Assembly (NCBI GenBank): GCA_046728175.1
Contig: JBKPEA010000041.1
Coordinates: 1-11,849 of the forward strand
Direction: 5' to 3'
From: JAFAHS01 sp046728175
GTDB taxonomy: Bacteria > Desulfobacterota > Binatia > Binatales > Binataceae
DNA length: 11,849 bases
The stretch's first letter is position 1; each line of letters starts with the position of its first letter. A program made the position numbers and the translations under genes. The notes under the pieces were generated by a model. It was given only the letters and a program-made list of their open reading frames with translations. It did not search any database and had not been told where the DNA came from. Shown here in pieces: positions 1 through 7,400 of this stretch.

Positions 1-111
1 GCGCGCCGCCGCCCGAGGATCTTAGACCAGCAATGGGAAAGGTTCGGTGACGTAGGAAAACTCTATTCGGCCGAGTGCAATCAGTGACCGGCAAGCGCTA
101 TAAGAGGCACC

Positions 112-1584
112 GTGGAGAAACGTTCCGAAGACGCCCTGCTCCAGAGCGAGGGCCGCATTCAAGCGATCCTTGATACGGCCGCCGACGCGATCATTACGAT
201 CGATCAGCTTTGGGATCATCGAGAATGTGAATCATGCGGCGGAGCGCATGTTCGGTTACTCCGCCTCCGAATTGATTGGCCGCAATGTTTCGATGCTCAT
301 GCCTCCACCCCATCGCGAGCGGCATGACGAATATCTCGCGCATTACATTCGCACGGGAGAGGCCAAGGTCATCGGCATCGGGCGCGAGTTCGCAGCGCTG
401 CGGTCTGATGGCAGCACCTTTCCGATTGAGTTGGCACTTAGCGAGGTGCACGGAGCAAACCATCGGCAATTCACCGGGATTATCCTCGACATCACCGCTC
501 GCAAACGAGCCGAGGATGCGCTGCGCGAGAGTCAGGGCCGAGTTCACGCGATTCTGGGCTGAATCATCGAGAACGCAAACCCCGCCGTGGAAAGGCTCTT
601 TGCTTATCCGCCGTCGGAGCTTCTGGGATGCAATGTCTCGATGCTGATGCCGTCACCGCATCGCGAAAAACATGGTGAATATCTCGCCCGCTACATCCGC
701 ACCGGAGAAGCGAGAGTTATCGGCATCGGACGCGAGCTCGAAGCGCAGCGTCGCGATGGCGCCATTTTTCCGATCGAGTTGGCGCTCAAAGAGGTGCGAG
801 GAAGTAATCACCGGCAGTTCACCGGCATCATTCGTGACATCACAGTTCGCAAGCAAGCGGAAGAGGCGCTGCGCGAAAGCCAAGGTCGCATTCAGGCGAT
901 CCTGAACACGGCAGCCGACGCGATCATCACCATCGATCAGCACGGGATAGTAGAAAGCGTGAACAGTGCGGCGGAGCGGCTGTTTGGTTACACCGCTTCC
1001 GAGCTAGTTGGCCGCAATGTCTCGATGCTGATGCCTTCACCGCATCGCGACCAGCACGACGGATATCTGGAACGATATATCCGGACCGGAGAGGCCCGAG
1101 TGATCATACTGGCAAATTGATGCTGGGTACTGTTGGTGCGCGGGATCGCATGGACACTACCGTCATATCCGACGCGGTTAATCTTGCGTCACGAGTCGAG
1201 AATTTGACTAAGACCTATCGCGTGCCGCTCATCATAACCGAGGACACCTACACGGCGTTGCAAGATCGGAATGCGATCGCGTTCCGGCGCGTCGATCGCG
1301 TGCTGCTCCAGGGTAAGTCGCAACCGATAGTACTCTACGAAGTGCTGGATGCGGATGACCCTGCAAGCCGTGCGGCGAAGCAAGGAGCGATGCCCGATTT
1401 CGAAGCTGGCCTGAAGTGCTACGAGTCGTTCGATTTCGCAGGCGCAATCCGGCATTTCGAGAGGGCCTTAGCCGCAGCGCTATCGGACACCGTAGCACGG
1501 GTGCTGCTTGACCGAGTGCGGCGCTTCGCAAGCGAAGTTTCATCGCCAACCGAAAAACGAGATATTCAGAATCGCAAAGGTTGA
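112..1584 (+). pseudogene. Broken sensor cyclase: three FixL-like PAS units fused to a class III cyclase C-terminus
   Basis: The remnant encodes three tandem PAS units followed by the end of a class III nucleotidyl cyclase. Such proteins sense a signal through PAS and make cAMP or cGMP. Each PAS has the FixL-type pattern GRNVSMLMP, HR-x-x-H, YIRTGE, then VIGIGR in the complete copies. The FixL heme-ligand His and distal Arg (20 residues later) are kept in units 1 and 2, so oxygen or redox sensing is inferred. The reading frame is broken: an extra T at 209-211, a TGA at 560-562, and a deletion near 1099-1105 that joins PAS unit 3 to the cyclase in another frame. From 1108 the cyclase reads TGKLMLGTVG, then SDAVNLASRVE with the transition-state Asn/Arg, but the part carrying the two metal-binding Asp is gone. 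A TPR-like tail follows, as is common in this family. GTG at 112 is a possible start, but its sequence matches the linker between PAS units, so the original gene may have begun further upstream. No activity is expected. Confidence 0.85.
127..1105 (+). repeat. Three tandem PAS-coding repeats, ancestral period 384 nt
   Basis: The linker codons for E-D/E-A-L mark the start of each unit at 127, 512 and 860. Unit 1 is 385 nt and unit 2 is 348 nt. Unit 1 has one extra T (ctttggg where cttggg would keep frame, giving D-Q-L-G-I-I-E). Unit 2 lacks the codons between A-I-L and I-I-E-N: 6 nt remain where unit 1 has 42 after correction, a 36-nt loss. Both corrections give 384 nt (128 codons). Unit 3 is cut after 246 nt, at E-A-R-V-I. 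The copies remain clearly alike at nucleotide level, which points to duplication within the gene. Confidence 0.85.
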
Positions 1585-1949
1585 CCACTGACCACGGCGA
1601 GACCCCTCGCACCCGTCGCCGCCCAGTCTTCGCGCCGCGGCGCGACCTTTAATCCGGTTGTATCAATGACGGGACGTCACCCCGAGATTGATTCGCGACC
1701 AAGACGAAATGATGAGCACTTGGCGGGGGATGACGCGGTGCTGGTCAGATGAAGCCGCGTCGAGCAGCAATCTGAGGGCGACTCCGGGCGCAGGCGAGAT
1801 CCTAATGAAGGCCCGCCAGCGCGCTGATTGAGTCAGCAGAGCTGGACGTGGGAATGCACGGAGTTCAAGGATCGCAGCCGCTCGTCTATTTCGGACCGCG
1901 CTTTTCACCCGGTGCACGATGTTGCACACTCAGCTAAAGATAACTGAGC
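1585..1949. other. Gap without a recognisable gene, with a 16-bp palindrome
   Basis: No frame here gives a protein I recognise. Positions 1630-1645 form a perfect 16-bp palindrome (TCGCGCCG and its reverse complement), 46 nt after the sensor pseudogene stop and followed by CCTTTAAT. It could fold as a hairpin, but it lacks the T-run of a convincing Rho-independent terminator. In GC-rich DNA a CG-only palindrome may be chance. A minus-strand open frame at 1663-1929 has Arg/Ala-rich, non-protein-like composition and was not called. The promoter of the downstream operon should lie in this gap, but no good -35/-10 pair stood out. Confidence 0.5.
1929..1948 (+). promoter_or_regulatory. Small hairpin directly before the TTG start of the LLM gene
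   Basis: CTCAG at 1929-1933 pairs with CTGAG at 1944-1948 around a 10-nt loop, ending one base before the TTG start codon at 1950. There is no clear Shine-Dalgarno sequence here, and the only purine-rich stretch (AAAGATAA) lies in the loop. A hairpin could limit ribosome access, but five base pairs is weak and may be incidental. Confidence 0.25.
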
Positions 1950-2990
1950 TTGAAACTCTCGATCGTCGATCAATCTCCCGTTCCCGCGGGGCGCACCAGC
2001 GCCGAGGCCCTGCACAATACCATCGAACTGGCGCGGCTGGCCGAAGCGCTGGGATACCATCGCTATTGGATCGCGGAGCACCACGCGACTGCCGCTTTTG
2101 CGAGTCCAGCCCCGGAAATCATGATCGCCCGGGTAGCGGCCGAGACTTCCTCGATGCGGGTGGGATCGGGCGGGGTGATGCTTCCGCACTACAGCCCGAT
2201 GAAAGTGGTCGAACAGTTCAAAGTCCTGCACGCGTTGTATCCCGGTCGCATCGATCTCGGATTAGGGCGCGCGCCCGGCGGCAGTCCGCTGGATTCCTTC
2301 GCCCTGCGTCGCGATCGCGAACACCAACCGGCGGAGGACGATTTTCCGCGGCAACTGATGGAGCTGCTGGCGTTTATGAGCCGCGGCTTTCGCCCCGACC
2401 ATCCCTTCAGCCGCATCGAGCTGTCGCCCGAGATGCCCGGCGGGCCGGAGGTGTGGATGCTTGGTTCGAGCATGTGGAGCGCCGCGGCGGCAGCGCAGGT
2501 CGGTCTGCCATACGCGTTCGCGCATTTCATCGACCCGGTTCCCACGCGCCAGGCGATCGAATATTACCGCTCGCATTTCCGCGCCTCGGAACGCCTCGCG
2601 AAGCCAGTGGTGGTGCTGGCGCTCGGTGCGATTGCGGCCGAGACCGAGGATGAAGCCAAGCGGCTTTTCTCGAGTGTGCGCGTGTTCGGCCGGCGCATCC
2701 GGCAGGGAATTCGCTCGCAGATTCCCCCGGTCGAGGAAGCGGTAAAGGAGCTGGAAAACAAGTCGGGGCCCGACCGTCCCGACAACGGCGAGTGGCCGCG
2801 AATCGTGATCGGCGAAGCGAATGACGTGCGCGACCGGCTGATCGATATGGCCAGCGTGCTCGGCGCCGAAGAGGTTATGATCGTGACGATCACGCACGAT
2901 CATCAGGCCCGTCTCAATTCTTACCGATTGCTCGCCAAGGCGTTCGACCTCCCGCCGCGGTCCACGCCCGACCCGATCTCGCCGCTATGA
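1950..2990 (+). CDS. LLM class flavin-dependent oxidoreductase (MsnO8-like, luciferase family group 1)
   Basis: This 346-residue protein belongs to the bacterial luciferase-like monooxygenases, TIM-barrel enzymes using reduced FMN or F420. Family hallmarks are the N-terminus M-K-L-S-I-V-D-Q-S-P, the segment W-I-A-E-H-H at residues 40-45, V-G-S-G-G-V-M-L-P-H-Y-S-P at 71-83, and P-G-R-I-D-L-G-L-G-R-A-P-G at 98-110. Length is normal for the subgroup. The start is TTG at 1950: a TAA stands in frame 9 nt upstream, no other start fits, and the family N-terminus begins exactly here. The stop overlaps the start of the next gene (ATGA), so the two are probably translationally coupled. Members oxidise very diverse compounds, so the substrate cannot be told; FMN is more likely than F420 for this subgroup. 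It acts in the cytoplasm; no signal peptide is visible. Confidence 0.92.
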   Translation: MKLSIVDQSPVPAGRTSAEALHNTIELARLAEALGYHRYWIAEHHATAAFASPAPEIMIARVAAETSSMRVGSGGVMLPHYSPMKVVEQFKVLHALYPGRIDLGLGRAPGGSPLDSFALRRDREHQPAEDDFPRQLMELLAFMSRGFRPDHPFSRIELSPEMPGGPEVWMLGSSMWSAAAAAQVGLPYAFAHFIDPVPTRQAIEYYRSHFRASERLAKPVVVLALGAIAAETEDEAKRLFSSVRVFGRRIRQGIRSQIPPVEEAVKELENKSGPDRPDNGEWPRIVIGEANDVRDRLIDMASVLGAEEVMIVTITHDHQARLNSYRLLAKAFDLPPRSTPDPISPL

Positions 2991-3403
2991 CCACCGCCCG
3001 CGAACACAACCGCCTGAAGCAGACCAGCTGGGTCGGCGAGCTTGGGATCGAAGTCGTCTCTGCCGAGCGCGGCACCGTGGTGGGACAGATTCAGGTCCGG
3101 CCCGAGTTTCTGGCACCCAACGGGTTCATCCACGCGTCCGTGCTGGTGAGCTTCGCGGACAGTCTCTGTGGATCTGGTACGGTCGAGGCGCTCCCCCAAG
3201 GCGCAACTGGACATACCACCATCGAGCTTAAGGCGAATCTTCTGGGCACGGTCCGCAAGGGAATCGTGGAATGCCGGGCGACACTGGTTCATGGCGGCCG
3301 CACCACCCAGGTTTGGGATGCGACGGTCATCGCCAAGGAGAGCGGAAAAACCATCGCCCTATTCCGATGCACGCAACTCGTGCGGTATCCCGCTCCTGAA
3401 TGA
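2987..3403 (+). CDS. PaaI-family hotdog-fold thioesterase
   Basis: A 138-residue single hotdog domain of the PaaI/YdiI type, which hydrolyses acyl- or aryl-CoA thioesters as a cytoplasmic tetramer. The active-site segment is A-P-N-G-F-I-H-A-S at residues 43-51, with the general acid/base Asp at 58, nine residues after His49 as in the family. The usual H-G-G is H-A-S here, a known type of variation that may shift substrate choice. The stretch from I-E-L-K-A-N-L-L-G (79-87) through the central helix and G-R-T-T-Q-V-W (104-110) matches the following beta strands. ATG at 2987 overlaps the upstream stop by ATGA, so translation probably depends on the LLM gene. Pairing with a flavin oxidoreductase and an SDR suggests a job in acyl-CoA or aromatic-CoA turnover; this is inference. 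Confidence 0.9.
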   Translation: MTTAREHNRLKQTSWVGELGIEVVSAERGTVVGQIQVRPEFLAPNGFIHASVLVSFADSLCGSGTVEALPQGATGHTTIELKANLLGTVRKGIVECRATLVHGGRTTQVWDATVIAKESGKTIALFRCTQLVRYPAPE

Positions 3404-3422
3404 GGAAGAACGCTGTCAACGC

Positions 3423-3444
3423 ACAGGCATAGGTCTTGGCCTGT
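3423..3444 (+). promoter_or_regulatory. Hairpin between thioesterase and SDR genes
   Basis: ACAGGC at 3423-3428 pairs with GCCTGT at 3439-3444 across a 10-nt loop. It sits 20 nt after the thioesterase stop and 9 nt before the SDR ribosome binding site. No T-run follows, so it is not a typical terminator; it may be an mRNA processing or stability element, or chance. Confidence 0.25.
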
Positions 3445-3453
3445 CTCAGCGCC

Positions 3454-3460
3454 GGAGGAA
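3454..3460 (+). promoter_or_regulatory. Ribosome binding site GGAGGAA fixing the SDR start
   Basis: GGAGGAA lies 5 nt before ATG 3466, a near-perfect Shine-Dalgarno. It decides against the in-frame TTG at 3436, whose extra ten residues do not look like the family N-terminus. Confidence 0.85.
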
Positions 3461-3465
3461 TTTCG

Positions 3466-4404
3466 ATGCCCAAGGAAAAGTGGACCACAGCCGACCTCCC
3501 GGACCTGTCGGGCAAGACCATCGTGGTTACCGGTGGAAACAGCGGCATCGGCTATGAAGCCGCGCTCGAGTTCAGTCGCCACCGGGCAGCCGTGATATTG
3601 GCCTGCCGCAGCATGGAAAAGGCAAGCGCGGCGGTCGCGCAGATAAAATCTGCGCATCCCGACGCCGCCGTCGAGGCGATGGAACTCGACCTGGCCAGCC
3701 TGGGCTCGGTGCGGTCATTCGCCGACGCGTTTCGAAAAAGTCATGACCGCCTCCATATCCTGTGTAACAACGCGGGCGTGATGGCAATTCCTTATCGGCG
3801 GACTGCTGACGGGTTCGAAATGCAGATGGGCACCAACCACTTCGGTCATTTTGCGCTCACCGGTTTGCTGTTCGATCGGTTGGCGGCCGCAGACGGTGCG
3901 CGGGTGGTCACGGTGAGCAGTGGCGCTCATCGGATGGGCTCGATTCGTTTTGACGATTTGAATTGGGAGCACGGCTATCGCAAGTGGCTCGCCTACGGGC
4001 AAAGCAAGCTCGCCAACCTCCTGTTCTGCCTGGAGTTGCAACGCCGACTCGAAAAGGCTGGCGCGCGAATGATCAGCGTCGCGTGTCATCCAGGCTACGC
4101 GGCCACCAATCTGCAGGCGGCGGGACCCCGGATGGCAGGATCCTCCATAATGGAATCGCTCACCGGAGTCGCGAACAGCCTGTTTGCGCAAAGCGCCGCG
4201 ATGGGAGCGCTGCCGACACTGTATGCGGCGACCTCGCCCGAAGTGCGGGGCGGCGACTACATTGGGCCCGACGGATTGGGCGAGTTGTGGGGAACGCCCG
4301 CCAAGGTAGGGCGCAGCAGCGCCGCCAGTGATGCCTCAACCGCCGCGCGTCTGTGGGAGGTTTCCGAGCAGCTCACCGGCGTCCACTATCCGACGTCGAA
4401 CTGA
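3466..4404 (+). CDS. SDR family NAD(P)-dependent oxidoreductase (retinol-dehydrogenase-like)
   Basis: A 312-residue short-chain dehydrogenase/reductase. The Rossmann nucleotide-binding motif T-G-G-N-S-G-I-G is at residues 22-29, N-N-A-G at 101-104, the structural Asn at 124 in T-N-H-F-G-H-F, the catalytic Ser in V-S-S at 150-152, and the Tyr/Lys pair in Y-G-Q-S-K at 177-181. All four catalytic elements are present, so the enzyme should be active. The N-terminus K-W-T-T-A-D-L-P-D-L-S-G-K and the C-H-P-G-Y segment are typical of the retinol-dehydrogenase/protochlorophyllide-reductase-like branch, which has many uncharacterised actinobacterial and environmental members. An Arg at the end of strand 2 (C-R-S, residue 48) suggests a preference for NADPH. 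It lies 62 nt after the thioesterase on the same strand, probably in one operon. The substrate, an alcohol/ketone or aldehyde pair, is unknown. Confidence 0.93.
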   Translation: MPKEKWTTADLPDLSGKTIVVTGGNSGIGYEAALEFSRHRAAVILACRSMEKASAAVAQIKSAHPDAAVEAMELDLASLGSVRSFADAFRKSHDRLHILCNNAGVMAIPYRRTADGFEMQMGTNHFGHFALTGLLFDRLAAADGARVVTVSSGAHRMGSIRFDDLNWEHGYRKWLAYGQSKLANLLFCLELQRRLEKAGARMISVACHPGYAATNLQAAGPRMAGSSIMESLTGVANSLFAQSAAMGALPTLYAATSPEVRGGDYIGPDGLGELWGTPAKVGRSSAASDASTAARLWEVSEQLTGVHYPTSN

Positions 4405-4413
4405 GGGCGAGAG

Positions 4414-7400
4414 TCACTGCAAAGCCAGGTCGGCGCGGGTGGTCGGTCCGTCCTTTATTCCGTCGGCATTGAGTTTTGGTGCCACGACCGACAGTCGGTC
4501 CGCCGGTACCGTCGCTCCCAGGTATTGCCGCACCACGGCGGCGCGCCCGTCGGCAAGTTTCGGCAAATCGTCCTTGCTCACGGGCGCCTGCTCGAGCATG
4601 AGTTTCTTCATCTCATCGTGCGGGAGGTCTTTGGCAAGGCCAACGAAATTGCGTGGCTTGGGAATTTTGGCCTTGTTATAGGCGCGCTCGAGATACTCGT
4701 CGTAGTCGCCCTGAGTCACTTCCACACTTTCCGGGTCTTTGCCGAGGGCCCGGGCTTTCTGCGCGCGGATTTGTTCGTCCACCCACGCTTGGCGCAGCCC
4801 CTGCAGATCTTTGTCGGGATCCACGCGGCCGCAGATACTGAGGTGGAGAGCAGGACGATCGCGGAGCGCGTTCCCCAGCGTAGTCAGTCCGTTCTTGGCG
4901 CTCTTGGTCAGGGTAGCGAGACCGGGGTTAAAGGGGACAAAGGAAAGGTCCTGGGTGCTCCCGGCATCCCCGCTTCCGCCGCCACCACCCGCGATCGCGC
5001 CAACCGCGGACGCGAGCAGGCTGAACGGCGCCGTGACCGCCTTGGTGAGCACGTTCATGAACGCACCCCAGATAACCGCACCGAGGCTGAACTGCGGATC
5101 CGAGAGCGAGCCGGAGACGGGAATATTGAGGTCGATCTCGCCGCGCGAGTTCTTGAGGACGGCGACCGCAAAACGGACCGGCAGGTTCCTGGCGGTGGAA
5201 TTTTCCACCCGATCGCCGAAGGTAAGCTGGTCGAGGAAAATGTGATTGTTCGCGGTCAGCGCTCCCTGGTTCAGCAGGTAGTGAATATCCACGTTCAGGG
5301 ACCCCTTAATGATCGGATAACCCGTGTACTTCGCGGAGTAAGCGGAGAGCCCGGTGAGCTCGATCCCCTGTGCCTTGGCCTTGATATCCACGTACGCCAG
5401 CGGAGTGAGCGGATTAACCGAACCGGTGATATTCAGCGGCGCGCTGCCGTTGACCTGGCCCCGCAGCTCGACGTCCGCCGGCTGCTGGGTCGAGGTACCG
5501 AAAGCCCCCACCGACCCGGCGATATCGGTCAGATCCGCTGAATAGTTCGGTTTAATGAAATCGTCGGTGTAGTATACGTGTCCGCCCTCGAGGGTAACCT
5601 TGTCGACCATGAGGTCTGCGTTCATGGGGTGGGCCGCCGCCGTAGCCGCCGCCGCAGGCGCTGGCGTAGCGGTTGGCGCGGGGGCCTTGGCGCCCGGCAA
5701 CACTTCCCCCTCCTGCAGGTTTTCACGCGTCAAGGACTTGCGTGCCGCATTGGGTTGGGTGACGAGATCGCTCAGGTTCAACTTGCCGGAGCTGTTCAGA
5801 ATCACGCGCGCGTCGAAGTTTGCCAGTGCGACCGATCGCACGTGAACTTTCGGCTCGCCTTCGCCGACCGCGGCATCGACCCCCCGGATGCTCAATGATT
5901 TCCAATCGATGAAATTGTCGCCGGTGAGCTTGTCGATAGCGGCGAAATTGGTTAACGCGACGTCGCCGCGATATTTGAGGTGGTAGTCCTTGTTTACCTG
6001 CTGGACGCCCGCCTGAGCCTTCATCGTGAGCTCGGCGCTGGTGAGGCGGGCATTGAGTTTCGTGCTCACGTAATTGTCGATCGCCGCCAGGTCAAGGTTC
6101 TTGGTCTCGACGCCCAGTTCGGTGTTGAGTGGAGCGACAGCGGCGTTGCCGTCGATCTTGAAAGTGCCGCGCCGGTTGCGGACACCATCGATCTGGACCC
6201 CGAAGGGTTTGGCGAAATCGTTGGTTACGTCCTTCAGGTGGATGTTCAGGGGTGCGAACTGGGCACGTACCACTTTCGGGGTGGCATAGTCCTCGAACCG
6301 AGCGTCGGTTTTTTCCAGCGCGATCGATTGAACCTGGTAGTGCCACGACGGTGCGGGCGGCTCCGCGGCCGGTTTATCCACACTGCGTTCCTCGCGTTCG
6401 GTACTGGCGGGTATTCTGCGGCGCGGTTCCGCAGCAGGCGGCGCTGGCTTTTTCATCAATTCCATCAAACTCAACTGGCCGCCCTTGCTGCGCTGGACGA
6501 GGAGCTTGATTCCGTCGCTGCGCACCTCCTTTACCGCAACCTGCTGTGAGGCGAGATCGAAATTATCCAGCGTAACCCCGAAGTGCGTCCACGCGACGGG
6601 TGGATCTTTCATGCGCGCTTGCTTGATGGCGAGGTTATCGATGGCAAGATCGGCGGGCTCCGCGTGAAGGTTGAACTGGTCGCCGGCAAAGTGGGTTTGG
6701 AGGGTTCCGTGGGCGCTCAACTTTCCCGAACTCAACGTTCCGGCAAACACGCTCTGGGCGAATGCCTGGAGGCTCGGCAAATCGATTTGATCGAGCGCCA
6801 GGTCGGCCGTCGCATCAGACTTTGCAAGCTGGAGCGTACCCTTTAACGCGACGGTGCCACCGGTATGAAGGTTCGCGGCCACCTGATAATCCGCGGGCAG
6901 CTGACCGCTGAGTCGCAAGTGCTTGACCTGGGCGTTTAATCCGTCCAAGGCGGCGGTAGCGAGGCTACCTGCGCTCAGATCGGTGTAGCTTGCGGCGCTG
7001 TCAATGACCTTGATCGAGTCGACGGCGAGGTCGAACGCGGAGCTTTCCTCCTGCGTTTCGGCCGGTTGCGCAGCAGTGACTGGCCCAGGGGCCGCGGGTG
7101 CAGGAGTGGCTGGCGCGGCGGTGGTCTCTTCCTTGCGCGCCGGAGAACCGCCGAACATGGTTGCGACATTGAGCGCTCCATCCTGACTGCGGACCAGGTT
7201 TGCTTTGAGCCCGATCAGCGCGATCTCGCTTAAGTACGCGACCCGATCGAGCGGCCCCAGCTGATCAACCTTCACCTCGCCGTGATCGACGGCGAGTACC
7301 GGGGTGTTCGATGAATCGCGCAGATCGAGCTGGTCAACCGCGACCGCGCCGTTGAGCACTATGCTCGGGCCGGTGTCGGCTTGCCGGAAATGGAGCAGCA

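Noticed and set aside
560..562. In-frame TGA in the PAS array as selenocysteine or programmed readthrough
   Set aside because: It falls in a 36-nt deletion scar, and the gene has other disabling lesions; no recoding hairpin is needed to explain it.
2262..2903. A 213-codon open frame on the minus strand
   Set aside because: It mirrors the LLM oxidoreductase, which is recognised with confidence; composition is shadow-like (Arg/His-rich).
4525..5541. A 338-codon open frame on the plus strand
   Set aside because: It lies wholly antisense to the DUF748 gene, whose protein has clear motifs and repeats. The antisense product is rich in Arg/Gly/Glu without recognisable domains, as expected of a GC-rich shadow frame.
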